Below, in pieces: positions 7,455 through 15,886 of a DNA stretch of 64,000 bases (position 1 is its first letter; every line of letters begins with the position of its first letter). A program made the translations under genes and the position numbers. Origin of the DNA: CAZFLM01 sp964519955 (GTDB taxonomy: Bacteria; Armatimonadota; Chthonomonadetes; Chthonomonadales; CAJBBX01). Where the stretch lies: positions 1-64,000 of the forward strand of contig CAZFLM010000019.1 of assembly GCA_964519955.1 (NCBI GenBank), written 5' to 3'. The notes below the pieces were generated by a model. That model was not told where the DNA came from and ran no database searches. It was given only the letters and a program-made list of their open reading frames with translations.

Positions 7455-10204
7455 CGAACCACCTTCACCTTGATGTCGACTGCCTGGCTGCACCGGACGC
7501 CGTCGAGGACCCAGAGCCGGTAGGCGATCTCCTTCGGCTCCTTCGGCGCGGTCAGCTTCAGGACCGCTGCGTGCCCCAGGTCTTCTCGCAGCCACTCGCC
7601 GCTGAGGTTCCAGCGGAAGATGAGCGGCTGGCCCTCCGGGTCGTAGCTCTTCGAGGCGTCGATCTCGAACTCCTGGCCGCACTTCACGGTCAGCTCGGAC
7701 GGGGCCACCGCGACCGGCGCCTTGTTCACCTTGCGCACGGCCTCGGGCACCGTCTTGCGCACGAGCGGCGTGGGCGTGGGCGACGGGAGCAGGCTGGTGC
7801 GCAGCGTGTGCTTCCCGCAGACCGTGTCGCCGGATAGGTACGCCGTGTTGAACTGGGTCAGGTCCATGAACCGGTACTCGACCTGATCGCCTGAGACAAC
7901 CTTGAGCAGCAGCAGCCCCTCGACCTCCCAGACGTTCGGGGTGAACGCGGTGTCCGTGGCGGGCGTGCCAAACGGGTTCCACACGGGCTTGGCGCCGTCC
8001 GCCTCGTCGGTCTCCGGGTCGTCCCAATCCTCGTCCGTGTCGTTCGGGAACGTGAAGCGCCCCTCGTCGTCGGTGTTGCCCATGAACTTGGGCCGGTCGG
8101 CGAAGTACTTGGCGCCGCTGTCCTGCACGGGCGCCTGGGCAACGTGGTAGACGTACACCGCCGCGCCCTTCAGCGGCTGGTCCTGCGCGTCGGTGACCAT
8201 CAGCCAGTTGGCGCGCGTCGGGATGAGCCTGCCCTGCGTGCCCCAGAAGCGGTCCGGCCGGTAGCCGCGGTAGTGCATCACGTGGCCGGCCTGCGAGGGG
8301 TGCAGCCAGAGCTGGCAGCCGTCCATCAGCGACGGGTAGCCGACGTAGCAGGGAACGTTGACGCCGGGGGATGCAGGCAGCGTGCTGTCGCCCCGAACGA
8401 TCGGCAGCTCGGGCGATCCCGCTGCCGGCTTGCCGGCGCCATCCGTCAGGAACACGTTCTGCGCCGTCACCGGATAGCCGTACAGGTCCGGCTGGCTCAG
8501 GATCACGTGGCCGAACTCGTGGATGATGGCGCAGTCGACCGCCATCGGGTCGATGTCCTCGTTCACCGGGAAGCCGCCGTCGAACCAGACGCCCTCCTTG
8601 TTGTACGGCTCGTCGTCCCAGTTGCCGCCTTGCAGCGGGGTGAACGCGTCGATGCGGTACGCCTCCTCCACCCCGTTCGGCCCGGTGGTGGGGTAGACGG
8701 CCTCGCGCAGCATCACGTCCATGCGCAGCTTCTCGCCGCGTATCCAGTCGTACAGGCTGAGCGACCCGATGTGGTTGACCCGCTTCTGCTCGAGGAACGC
8801 GCGCAGGTCCTTGGGACGATAGCCCATGTGCACGGGCCGCGCATCCGTCAGCTCGCAGACGGAGTTGTTTGCCTCGCACAGCTCGTCCACGGCGTTGGCG
8901 GGGTCGAGGTCGACCTTCATCCAGGTCGACGCAGCGGGGAAGGGGAAGCGGAACTCGACCGCGGCCTCCTCGCCGGGCGCCAGCGCCTTCTCCAGGACGG
9001 CCTCCATCGTGCGGCTCGGCCTCGTCGATGCGTGGAAGCGGTAGTCGCGCGGCGTGTGCGGTACGAGGGACAGGCGAGCGTGCGTGCCTGCGCGGAGCGT
9101 CTCCGGACCGAAGTTCCCGATGCGCACGCGGGCCGTCACCGTCTCGCCGGGCGCGGGGCGGTCCTTCACGGCGTCGCTGCGGTAGCGGGGCAGCAGCTCG
9201 ATGCAGATCGCGTCGGCATCCGGCTTGTCGGCGGAGATGACGGTCAGCGGGTACGATGCCTGGCGCCCGCGGAAGCGCGCCGTGATGGCGCACGAGCCCG
9301 GCTTCAGCCCCGACACGCGCCCGTTCGCGTCCACGGTGGCGACGGAGGGGTCGCTCGACGACCACGTGATGAGGGGCTTCGCGTCGAAGTAGGCCCACTG
9401 GCTGTAGCGCACGACGTTCTCGACGATCGGCTCCCACTGCCCGCCGCGCCGCGCCAGCACGCCGAGCTGCTTCTGCATGCCGGCCACCGCGCGGCGCTCG
9501 GACGGCACGCGCGTCGGCTCAAGGTCGATCTGGATGGCATCGTACGGCGCCCCGCGGAAGTAGTCGCGGTAGACGCACGCGACCATGCCGTAGGCGCCCT
9601 CGGCCTTCAGGTTGGGCCGCACCACCAGCTCGTCGAACGCCGCCCCGGTGGTCCCGTCGCCCAGGATCAGCGCCGGGGGCATCGCCTTGGGATCGAACAC
9701 GCCGTGCGGGGTCACGGGGCCGTCGACCGCCACCTTGTCCACCCAGAGCGGCAGGCCGACGTTCGCGCCCTTGTTGCTCACCCAGCCGACCACGACGAAG
9801 TGCCACTCGCCCGGCTTCCAGCCGCTCACGTCCGCACGCGCCACGGTGAGGCCCGCCGGCGTCGTCAGCTCCGCCCGCAGCAGGCCGCGCTCCGACTTCT
9901 CCACCACGAGCCGGCGGCCGCCCGCCTCCTCGGTTGCCCAGAGGCGGTGCCGCTTGCCGTCGTCGCCGCGCCAGGCGGGCTTCACCCAGACGCCGATGCT
10001 CCCCTCGACCGGGTTCAGGGCCAGGCCGTCGAGGCGCGCTGTCCCGCTGACGCCCGTGCCGCAGCTTCCCGGCGCACGGCGCGCCTGCCCCGACATGGCA
10101 AGCCGCGAGGCCGCCGGACCGTACAAGCTATCCGTGAACGGCGCGACCTGCAGGGGCGCCGCCGCAGTCTGCACCACCAGTCCCGCAACCGCCGCCAGCA
10201 TCAT
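7451..10204 (-). CDS. Large secreted multidomain protein with HExxH motif, 917 aa
   Basis: Domains in order: signal peptide (MMLAAVAGLVVQTAAA), a LamG/concanavalin-like domain (about 50-220: GSIGVWVKPAW ... GEWHFVVVGWV), a bacterial Ig-like Big_2 domain (ITWSSSDPSVATVDANGRVSG), a CARDB-type domain (GETVTARVRIGNFGPETL), a central segment with IIHEFGHVILSQPDLYGY (zinc HExxH), and a C-terminal PKD-type domain (ELTVKCGQEFEIDASKSYDPEG). ATG 10204 is preceded by GGAGGAAC. This is the first gene of the coupled run 10204-3629. It looks like an extracellular protease or adhesin-protease; the third zinc ligand is not clear. Confidence 0.7.
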   Translation of the reverse strand: MMLAAVAGLVVQTAAAPLQVAPFTDSLYGPAASRLAMSGQARRAPGSCGTGVSGTARLDGLALNPVEGSIGVWVKPAWRGDDGKRHRLWATEEAGGRRLVVEKSERGLLRAELTTPAGLTVARADVSGWKPGEWHFVVVGWVSNKGANVGLPLWVDKVAVDGPVTPHGVFDPKAMPPALILGDGTTGAAFDELVVRPNLKAEGAYGMVACVYRDYFRGAPYDAIQIDLEPTRVPSERRAVAGMQKQLGVLARRGGQWEPIVENVVRYSQWAYFDAKPLITWSSSDPSVATVDANGRVSGLKPGSCAITARFRGRQASYPLTVISADKPDADAICIELLPRYRSDAVKDRPAPGETVTARVRIGNFGPETLRAGTHARLSLVPHTPRDYRFHASTRPSRTMEAVLEKALAPGEEAAVEFRFPFPAASTWMKVDLDPANAVDELCEANNSVCELTDARPVHMGYRPKDLRAFLEQKRVNHIGSLSLYDWIRGEKLRMDVMLREAVYPTTGPNGVEEAYRIDAFTPLQGGNWDDEPYNKEGVWFDGGFPVNEDIDPMAVDCAIIHEFGHVILSQPDLYGYPVTAQNVFLTDGAGKPAAGSPELPIVRGDSTLPASPGVNVPCYVGYPSLMDGCQLWLHPSQAGHVMHYRGYRPDRFWGTQGRLIPTRANWLMVTDAQDQPLKGAAVYVYHVAQAPVQDSGAKYFADRPKFMGNTDDEGRFTFPNDTDEDWDDPETDEADGAKPVWNPFGTPATDTAFTPNVWEVEGLLLLKVVSGDQVEYRFMDLTQFNTAYLSGDTVCGKHTLRTSLLPSPTPTPLVRKTVPEAVRKVNKAPVAVAPSELTVKCGQEFEIDASKSYDPEGQPLIFRWNLSGEWLREDLGHAAVLKLTAPKEPKEIAYRLWVLDGVRCSQAVDIKVKVVR

Positions 10205-10237
10205 CGTCAACGTTCCTCCATCTGAACGAGCCCTACT

Positions 10238-10277
10238 CCGCCCGCCCCAACCCCCAAGTCCCAAGTCCCAAGTCCCT
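10238..10277 (-). repeat. G-rich tract just after the pth stop codon
   Basis: On the minus strand, GGGACTT repeats three times and runs into further G tracts directly behind the pth stop. It matches the tract at 27273-27332 and a shorter one near 6112-6140. Four or more G3 runs separated by 4 nt are compatible with a G-quadruplex. Confidence 0.6.
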
Positions 10278-10851
10278 ACCTGTTGTACACGTTCATCGCC
10301 TGCTCGAAGCCGTCGCGTAGGGCCATCTCGACGGCGTCGGCGGCCAAGTCCAGCGCCTCTGCGATGGCGGCGCGCTCGTCGGGGCGGAACTTGCTGAGCA
10401 CGTGGTCGATCAACTCGCCCGGCCGCGCGCCGCCCACGCCGATGCGCACGCGCGGGTACTCCTGCGTGCTCAGATGGCGCTCGATCGACTCCAGCCCATT
10501 GTGGCCGCCGCAGGAGCCCTTGAGACGCAGGCGCAGCCTGCCCAGGGGGAGCGCCACGTCGTCGACCACCACGATGATCTGCTCGGGCGGGATGCGGTAC
10601 ATCCGGCTGATGGCGCCGACGGCCTCGCCGGACAGGTTCATGTAGGTCATCGGGCGCGCCAGGATCGCGCGCTTGCCCTCGATGACGCCGTCGCCGAGCA
10701 CGGAGCGCATCGTCCGGCGCTTCACCGGAATGCGGTGCCGGCTCGACAGGCGCTCGATCACCTCCCACCCGACGTTGTGGCGGGTGCCGGCGTACTGCGT
10801 GCCCGGGTTGCCCAGGCCGACGATCAGGTACATGCGGGACGCTTCGGTCAT
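10276..10851 (-). CDS. pth: Peptidyl-tRNA hydrolase
   Basis: Cleaves peptidyl-tRNA released by stalled ribosomes, recycling tRNA in the cytosol. The length of 191 aa is normal. Conserved elements are YLIVGLGNPGTQYAGTRHNV (catalytic Asn and His), ARPMTYMNLSG, VVDDVALPLGRLRLR and GGHNGLESI, so all active-site residues are present. The ATG at 10851 has GAGG 8 nt upstream; ATGs at 10869 and 10833 are alternatives. It is followed by a G-rich tract and the 10204 operon. Confidence 0.95.
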   Translation of the reverse strand: MTEASRMYLIVGLGNPGTQYAGTRHNVGWEVIERLSSRHRIPVKRRTMRSVLGDGVIEGKRAILARPMTYMNLSGEAVGAISRMYRIPPEQIIVVVDDVALPLGRLRLRLKGSCGGHNGLESIERHLSTQEYPRVRIGVGGARPGELIDHVLSKFRPDERAAIAEALDLAADAVEMALRDGFEQAMNVYNR

Positions 10852-10920
10852 CGAGAGGGCCTCGCCCATGCTCGGCGCGGGCCGCGCTCCCGGCCGATGT
10901 GCCGGCCCTGCGTGCGCCCC

Positions 10921-10949
10921 TTGACAAGAGCATGAGACAGTGATATGTT
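10921..10949 (+). promoter_or_regulatory. Consensus-like promoter pointing into the pth/M16 intergenic region
   Basis: TTGACA (10921-10926), 17 nt, TATGTT (10944-10949), on the plus strand and divergent from pth. No plus-strand gene follows until 14145, so it most likely makes an untranslated RNA (see 10956-11185). Confidence 0.65.
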
Positions 10950-10955
10950 GGAGTT

Positions 10956-11185
10956 ACGGTGACGTGACGACTGACTGTCTAGCGATCACCGGGTTCGCTG
11001 GAGGAAGGGAGGTCCACATCGTGACCCCACCGGACACTCTAACGAACGCTAGCCGGGAGTGATCGGTTTCCACCTCTGGTCGCCGAGCTTCCGCCCCGGT
11101 CACGGCTGACGGCGGCGGCTCCGACGAGACTCTTTGCGCCGAGATCGTGCGCTATCTGGAACCCGGTTACTCCCGGCTAGTGGCA
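10956..11185 (+). ncRNA. Candidate structured non-coding RNA
   Basis: The 380-nt space between pth and the M16 gene has no convincing ORF but is rich in helices. CGATCAC (10983-10989) pairs with GTGATCG (11059-11065), enclosing GTTCG/CGAAC (10993/11043) and GTCC/GGAC (11012/11032). A competing perfect 12-bp pairing joins CTAGCCGGGAGT (11049-11060) with ACTCCCGGCTAG (11169-11180) and extends, with mismatches, to about 23-27 nt. The two folds share 11059-11065, so they exclude each other, as in a switch. The promoter at 10921-10949 predicts a start near 10956. The family is not recognised; the minus strand could alternatively form a pth leader. Confidence 0.45.
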
Positions 11186-11230
11186 TCTCTGCCCACCGAC
11201 ACCTCGGCCCGACCCCTCCCGCACACCGAC

Positions 11231-12613
11231 CTACTTCGTCACGTCGGCTACCGGCACGACCTTCACCTCGCCTAGCCCCTTCAGCATCGGCTTCACCTTC
11301 GCCGCAGGGCCTACCAGCACCAGCGACATGCCCTTGGGATCGAAGTACCTGTGCGCCACCCGGTTGATGTCGCTCAGCGTTACCGCGTCCAGGCGCTTCA
11401 GGTAGGTGCTCAGGTCGTCGTCCGGCAAGCCGTAGAACGCGGCATCGACCAGGAGGGCGGCAATCGCCTCGGGCGTCTGCGCCGAGATGGCGAACTGCCC
11501 GGCAAGGTAACCCTTCGCCTTGTTCAGCTCCTGCGCGGTCAGCCCGGCGGATGCGGCGCTCTTCAGCAGCTTGTCGACGGAGTCGATGAGGCGGCGCGTC
11601 GTCTCGACCTTGGTGAACGTGGAGATCTCGAACCGCCCGCCCGCAAGACGCTTGTCGAACCAACTCCCGATGCCGTAGGTCAGCGACTGGCGAATGCGGA
11701 TGTCCTCCACGAGCCGCGAAGTGAACCCTCCGCCCAGGATCGTGTCGGCGACCGCGATCGGGAACCGCGCCGGGCTGTTGCGTGGCACGCCGGGCCCCGT
11801 GAAGACGACATGAGTCTGCGTGTCGTCAGGCTTGTCCACCAGCACGATGCGGCGCGGCGACGGCGCGGGCTTCGGCAGCGGAGCTGCAGCCGCCTCGGTG
11901 GAGCGGGGCCAGTCCTCGAACCGCTTGCGCAGGGCAGCCAGCATCTCGGCGGTCTTGAAGTCTCCCGCCACCGCCACGATCGCCCGGTTCGGCACGATGG
12001 TGGCCTTGTAGCAGGCGATCAGATCGTCGCCGGTGATGGCCGCAATGCTGCGCTGCGTCTCTTGCCGGCCGTACGGGTGGCCGGCGAAGGCCGTCTCGGT
12101 CGCCACGCGGCTCGCGATGCTGCCCGGATCGTCGGCCAGTGACTGGAGGCCAGCCAGTGTCAGCTTGCGTACGCGCTCCAGCTCGTCCGCGGGGAACGTC
12201 GGGTTCCGCAGAACGTCCGCGAGCAGGTCGAGGCCGGCATCGATGTCTCGCGACAGCATCTCGACGCGCGCCGTGACACGGTCGCTGCCGCTGCCCGAGG
12301 AGATGTCGGCGCCCAGGTACTCGATCTCGTCGGCGAGCTGTTGAGCGGTGCGCGTCGTCGTCCCCTTGCGCAGCAGCCCGGCCATCATGGACATGGCGCC
12401 GGCCTTGCCCTCCGGGTCCTGCGCGTCGCCCCCTGGGAAGGTAAGCGACATGCTGACGGTCGGCGCCCGGCGGTACTCCATCAGAATCACCCGCATCCCG
12501 TTGGCCAACGTGGCACGGGTCACGCGCGGGAGATGCACCTGCTGCGCCCCGCTGGATGCGGCACACGATGCCGCCGCGAGGAGCAGGGCCAGCAAGCTAG
12601 CGTGTCGCCGCAT
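11231..12613 (-). CDS. M16-family peptidase homologue lacking the HxxEH zinc motif
   Basis: A 460-aa protein with a signal peptide (possible weak lipobox AAASC) and two M16 domains (about 30-240 and 250-440). The first domain lacks HxxEH where the catalytic partner has it. The second carries the substrate-binding R/Y motif (TSRLVEDIRIRQSLTYGIGSWF). This matches the non-catalytic subunit of two-subunit M16B peptidases, where both subunits are needed. Its ATG overlaps the end of the upstream catalytic gene by 17 nt, supporting co-translation. Confidence 0.85.
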   Translation of the reverse strand: MRRHASLLALLLAAASCAASSGAQQVHLPRVTRATLANGMRVILMEYRRAPTVSMSLTFPGGDAQDPEGKAGAMSMMAGLLRKGTTTRTAQQLADEIEYLGADISSGSGSDRVTARVEMLSRDIDAGLDLLADVLRNPTFPADELERVRKLTLAGLQSLADDPGSIASRVATETAFAGHPYGRQETQRSIAAITGDDLIACYKATIVPNRAIVAVAGDFKTAEMLAALRKRFEDWPRSTEAAAAPLPKPAPSPRRIVLVDKPDDTQTHVVFTGPGVPRNSPARFPIAVADTILGGGFTSRLVEDIRIRQSLTYGIGSWFDKRLAGGRFEISTFTKVETTRRLIDSVDKLLKSAASAGLTAQELNKAKGYLAGQFAISAQTPEAIAALLVDAAFYGLPDDDLSTYLKRLDAVTLSDINRVAHRYFDPKGMSLVLVGPAAKVKPMLKGLGEVKVVPVADVTK

Positions 12614-13934
12614 CGTCCGCCTCCGGGACTAGGGTCACGACGGTGCGGTTCCGCTCCGTCAAGTAGCGCTTGGCGGCGCGCTGGACATCCGCTGCCGTCA
12701 CCTTCTCGTATCGCGGCAGCACCCGCGTCCAGACCCGCCAGTCGCCGAACTTGGCCTCGTAGCTGGCCAACATGCCCGCGCGGCCCAGGTTCGTCTTGTA
12801 GACGCCCACCTGTCCGACGCGCAGCATGTTCTTCGCCTTGCGCAGCTCGCGCGCCGTGACACCGGACTTCTGCACATCGTCGATCGCCGCGTAGATGGCC
12901 GCCTCGCACTCTGCCGCCGTGTGGCCCGGTTGAGCCTGCGCCGAGAACGTGAACAGGCCGGGGTCGAACCGCGAGTCGTTGCCCGCCCACGCCGATGTCG
13001 CGATCTGCTTCTCGTAGACGAGCGAGCGATAGAGCCGCGAACTCTCGCCCGCGGAGAGGATCGACGCCAGCAGGTCGAGGGCCGGCTCGTCGGGCGTCTG
13101 CTGCGCCACGCCGTGGTACCCGATCAGCACCTCCGGCAGCTCGGCCGCGCGGTGCAGCGAGACGCGGGTCTCCCCTCGCTGCGGCGGCTCCGCGTTCACG
13201 ACGGGCCTCGGCGGGGCGTGCCGGGGAATGCCGCCGAAGTACCGGCGGACCGCCTCGAACAGCCTCTTGGTGTCGAAGTCGCCCACGACGGCGACGACCG
13301 CATTGTTGGGAGCGTAGTACGTGGCGAAGTAGGCCCGGGCATCCTCCACGCGAATGGCGTCGATGTCCTTCATGAAGCCGATCGTGTCCCAGCGGTATGG
13401 GTGAGCGCGGAACGCGTGGTTGGAGAGCAGCTCCCACATCTCCGCTCCGGGCGAGTTGTCGAGGTTGGCGCGCCGCTCCTCCTTCACGATCCCACGCTCC
13501 TGCTCGACGTTGGCGCGGTCGATCTTCAGCGCCCGCATCCGGTCGGCCTCCATGCGGAGCACGGAATCCAGCGTGGCTGTGGAGAACTCCTCCATGTACT
13601 CGGTCGTATCCGACGTAGTAAAGGCATTGGAGGACCCGCCGCCTGCCTCAATGACATGGTCGAAGACCTTCGGCGGGTACTTGGCGGACCCGTTGAACAT
13701 CATGTGCTCGAACAGGTGCGAGAGCCCTGTGATGCCGGGCCGCTCATTGCGGGAGCCGACGCGGTAGACTACGTGAAACGCGACCGAAGGGAGGGCGCGG
13801 TCCTCCAGCGCGAGCACGGTCAGGCCGTTGTCGAGCTTGAGGCGCTTCACGTCCAGCTTCTGGGCGGCCGCGGGCTGGACTAGCCTGAGTGCGGCGAGCA
13901 GCAGGACAGCAGCGAGGAGATTGCGACGGAACAT
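12597..13934 (-). CDS. M16-family zinc peptidase, catalytic subunit, exported
   Basis: A 445-aa protein with a signal peptide (LLAAVLLLAALRLVQPAAAQ). It carries the inverted zinc motif HLFEH in GLSHLFEHMMFNGS and a downstream glutamate in VKEERRANLD, as in active M16 (insulinase/pitrilysin) peptidases. A second M16 domain fills residues about 230-440. GGAGG lies 6 nt before ATG 13934. It is co-transcribed with the HxxEH-lacking partner 12613-11231. Such pairs degrade peptides in the periplasm. Confidence 0.92.
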   Translation of the reverse strand: MFRRNLLAAVLLLAALRLVQPAAAQKLDVKRLKLDNGLTVLALEDRALPSVAFHVVYRVGSRNERPGITGLSHLFEHMMFNGSAKYPPKVFDHVIEAGGGSSNAFTTSDTTEYMEEFSTATLDSVLRMEADRMRALKIDRANVEQERGIVKEERRANLDNSPGAEMWELLSNHAFRAHPYRWDTIGFMKDIDAIRVEDARAYFATYYAPNNAVVAVVGDFDTKRLFEAVRRYFGGIPRHAPPRPVVNAEPPQRGETRVSLHRAAELPEVLIGYHGVAQQTPDEPALDLLASILSAGESSRLYRSLVYEKQIATSAWAGNDSRFDPGLFTFSAQAQPGHTAAECEAAIYAAIDDVQKSGVTARELRKAKNMLRVGQVGVYKTNLGRAGMLASYEAKFGDWRVWTRVLPRYEKVTAADVQRAAKRYLTERNRTVVTLVPEADDAATR

Positions 13935-14144
13935 GCTTTGCCTCCGGCAGGTCAGGCGTAGGTGGGCGGACAGCTATTCCGCTCGGAGCCGGGCTTTCCC
14001 TCCCGTCTCGATGGATCGCGAAGCCGGGCGGCAGTGCGCTCCGTAGTCTCTGCGTCACGGGGCTCCGAGCGGACATGGCGCCGCGTGTAACCGCCCTTGC
14101 GGATGCCGCGTCATAGGTTCTGGCACACAATGAGGAGGACTTCC

Positions 14145-15044
14145 ATGAGAACACGTTACCACGCAATGACCGCCGGGCTCCTCGGCGCGGCCGCGTGGCT
14201 GTCGCTTGCCGTCCCAGCGACCGCGCAGTTCGGGGGCACCGGGCAGGGCTACGGTCCCGCCGGCCAGAACCGCCAGGGCTACGGGCCCGCTGGTCAGAAC
14301 GGCCAGGGCGGGCAGATGGGCCAGCGCCAGCCGCCGAAGAACTACCTCGCCGAACTGAAGACCGTCGCCGACGACGTTGCCAAGCGCTATCAGGTGAAGA
14401 TCGTCGTTGATCCGGCGGCATTCGTGGCGGCCACGCCGAAGATCGCCAGCAACGCAACCACCATCGAGACTGCCATGGACTCGCTCGCGAAGCAGGTCCG
14501 CGGCGGCACCTGGCGGCGTGCCTACCTGAACCAGACGCAGGCCAACACCGTGCCAGCGCCCGAGAAGCTCGTCGACGTCGTGCGCGCGCTCGACCGCGTG
14601 GAGCAGAGCGGGATCATCCTGGAGAACCCGGCCACCAAGCGCGCCACAGCCTACATGAAGAACTACGCGGTCTCCTCGACCTTCAAGGACGATCTGGCCG
14701 CGCAGTCGTTCAACACCGCGCCGGTCTACGTCCTCTACGCGGCCGCCGAGGCCGGTGGCACGCCGGACATGGACCGCTTCATGGACCTGCAGCGCCAGCA
14801 GATGGACATGATGATGCGCATGGACCCGGATAGCATGGCTCGCGCGATGCAGAACAGCATGAACATGTTCATGAGCGCCGACCCGCAGACCCGCCAGCAG
14901 TTCATGGGCAACATGATGCGCTCCGGCATGCAGATGTTCATGAACATGCCTGCCGAGCAGCGCAACGCCCTGATGCAGGAAGCGATGCGCAACGCGCAGC
15001 AGATGTTCGGGGGCCAAGGCGGCCAGGGCCAGCCTGGCCGGTAA
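14145..15044 (+). CDS. Secreted Gln/Gly- and Met-rich protein, 299 aa
   Basis: Family not recognised. A signal peptide ends at VPATAQ. Then come two near-identical repeats (GQGYGPAGQNRQ, RQGYGPAGQNGQ), a globular part (about 65-205), and a C-terminal stretch of about 80 residues (from MDRFMDLQRQQ) containing 22 methionines. The ATG at 14145 follows GAGGAGGA (14132-14139). It is transcribed alone and ends in the strong terminator at 15064-15114. The Met-rich tail could bind copper or form helices; that is speculation. Confidence 0.8.
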   Translation: MRTRYHAMTAGLLGAAAWLSLAVPATAQFGGTGQGYGPAGQNRQGYGPAGQNGQGGQMGQRQPPKNYLAELKTVADDVAKRYQVKIVVDPAAFVAATPKIASNATTIETAMDSLAKQVRGGTWRRAYLNQTQANTVPAPEKLVDVVRALDRVEQSGIILENPATKRATAYMKNYAVSSTFKDDLAAQSFNTAPVYVLYAAAEAGGTPDMDRFMDLQRQQMDMMMRMDPDSMARAMQNSMNMFMSADPQTRQQFMGNMMRSGMQMFMNMPAEQRNALMQEAMRNAQQMFGGQGGQGQPGR

Positions 15045-15063
15045 CGCATAGTCGCTACCGAGC

Positions 15064-15114
15064 AGACGTAACGAAGGGCGGCGGGCACCGGGCTCGCCGC
15101 CCTTCGTTACGTCT
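15064..15114. terminator. Bidirectional terminator hairpin
   Basis: A perfect 20-bp inverted repeat (15064-15083 with 15095-15114) with an 11-nt loop, between the convergent genes ending at 15044 and 15133. There is no long T tract on either side. Confidence 0.8.
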
Positions 15115-15132
15115 ACGTACGACCAGTGCGGT

Positions 15133-15849
15133 CTACCGGCTCTTGAGCGCGATGGTTCCTTCGATCGTGGTGGTGGAGACCGTGGCGGTCAGCGAGCCGC
15201 CCAGAATGCCGACCGACGGCGAGATGGCCGCGCTGGTCAGCGTGAAGCCGCTGAACTCCTCGTCGATGGCGAAGACCTTCGCGCGTACCTTGCCGTACGG
15301 CACCGATACCATCGTCCAGCCCGCCGAGCTGACCGCCAGGTCGTAGGCCTTCGCCGTGGTGAGGGCGAACGGGTTGGTGTAGGTCACGGTCAGACCGTCG
15401 ATGAGCGGGCTGGGCAGGTACAGGAACTTGTAGGCCGGGCTCGCGGTGGACGGGATGAACTTGCTGTCGGCCGTAGCGACCGGCGGCGTCAGCGTGTTGT
15501 TCATTCCGTGCACGTAGATGCCCGAGCTGTCCTGGGTGACGTAGAGGCGCTGGATCGCGCTCACCTTGCTCCCATCGAGCAGCTCGATGTCGTAGATGCG
15601 GTCGAGCGCCATCACAGCAGCGCCGTTCGCGTCGGTCTCCGTGGTCGAGTTCACCTGGATCGTCACCGTGCTGCTCGCGGACTTGGCCGTCTGGGCGCCA
15701 GTGCCGGTCTTGGTGACGGTTCCGGCGAACTGGTACACCCACTTATCACCGGCCTTGAGCGTGAACAAGGCCTCGGGCGTCGACTTGCCGCCGCCGCACC
15801 CGGCCGTGGCCAGGACGACCAGGCCGATCAGACAGCGCCATCTGTTCAA
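15133..15849 (-). CDS. Putative lipoprotein, 238 aa
   Basis: Not assigned to a family. From the TTG at 15849 (GGAGG 7 nt upstream) the protein begins with a lipoprotein signal, LIGLVVLATAGCGGG, so the mature protein would be anchored through that cysteine. The rest is Thr/Ser-rich and beta-structured (GDKWVYQFAGTVTKTGTG ... STTETDANG). An ATG at 15915 would overlap the upstream mutase gene and put the signal too far inside. It is the last gene of the minus-strand operon starting at 22125. Confidence 0.7.
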   Translation of the reverse strand: MNRWRCLIGLVVLATAGCGGGKSTPEALFTLKAGDKWVYQFAGTVTKTGTGAQTAKSASSTVTIQVNSTTETDANGAAVMALDRIYDIELLDGSKVSAIQRLYVTQDSSGIYVHGMNNTLTPPVATADSKFIPSTASPAYKFLYLPSPLIDGLTVTYTNPFALTTAKAYDLAVSSAGWTMVSVPYGKVRAKVFAIDEEFSGFTLTSAAISPSVGILGGSLTATVSTTTIEGTIALKSR

Positions 15850-15886
15850 AGGAGCACCTCCTCTAGTTGCATGGGTCGGGTACGGC

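Noticed and set aside
10921..11230. RNase P RNA
   Set aside because: GAGGAAGGGAGGTCC and GGAACCCGGTTAC recall conserved RNase P pieces, but the order, length (under 300 nt) and the other conserved blocks do not fit.
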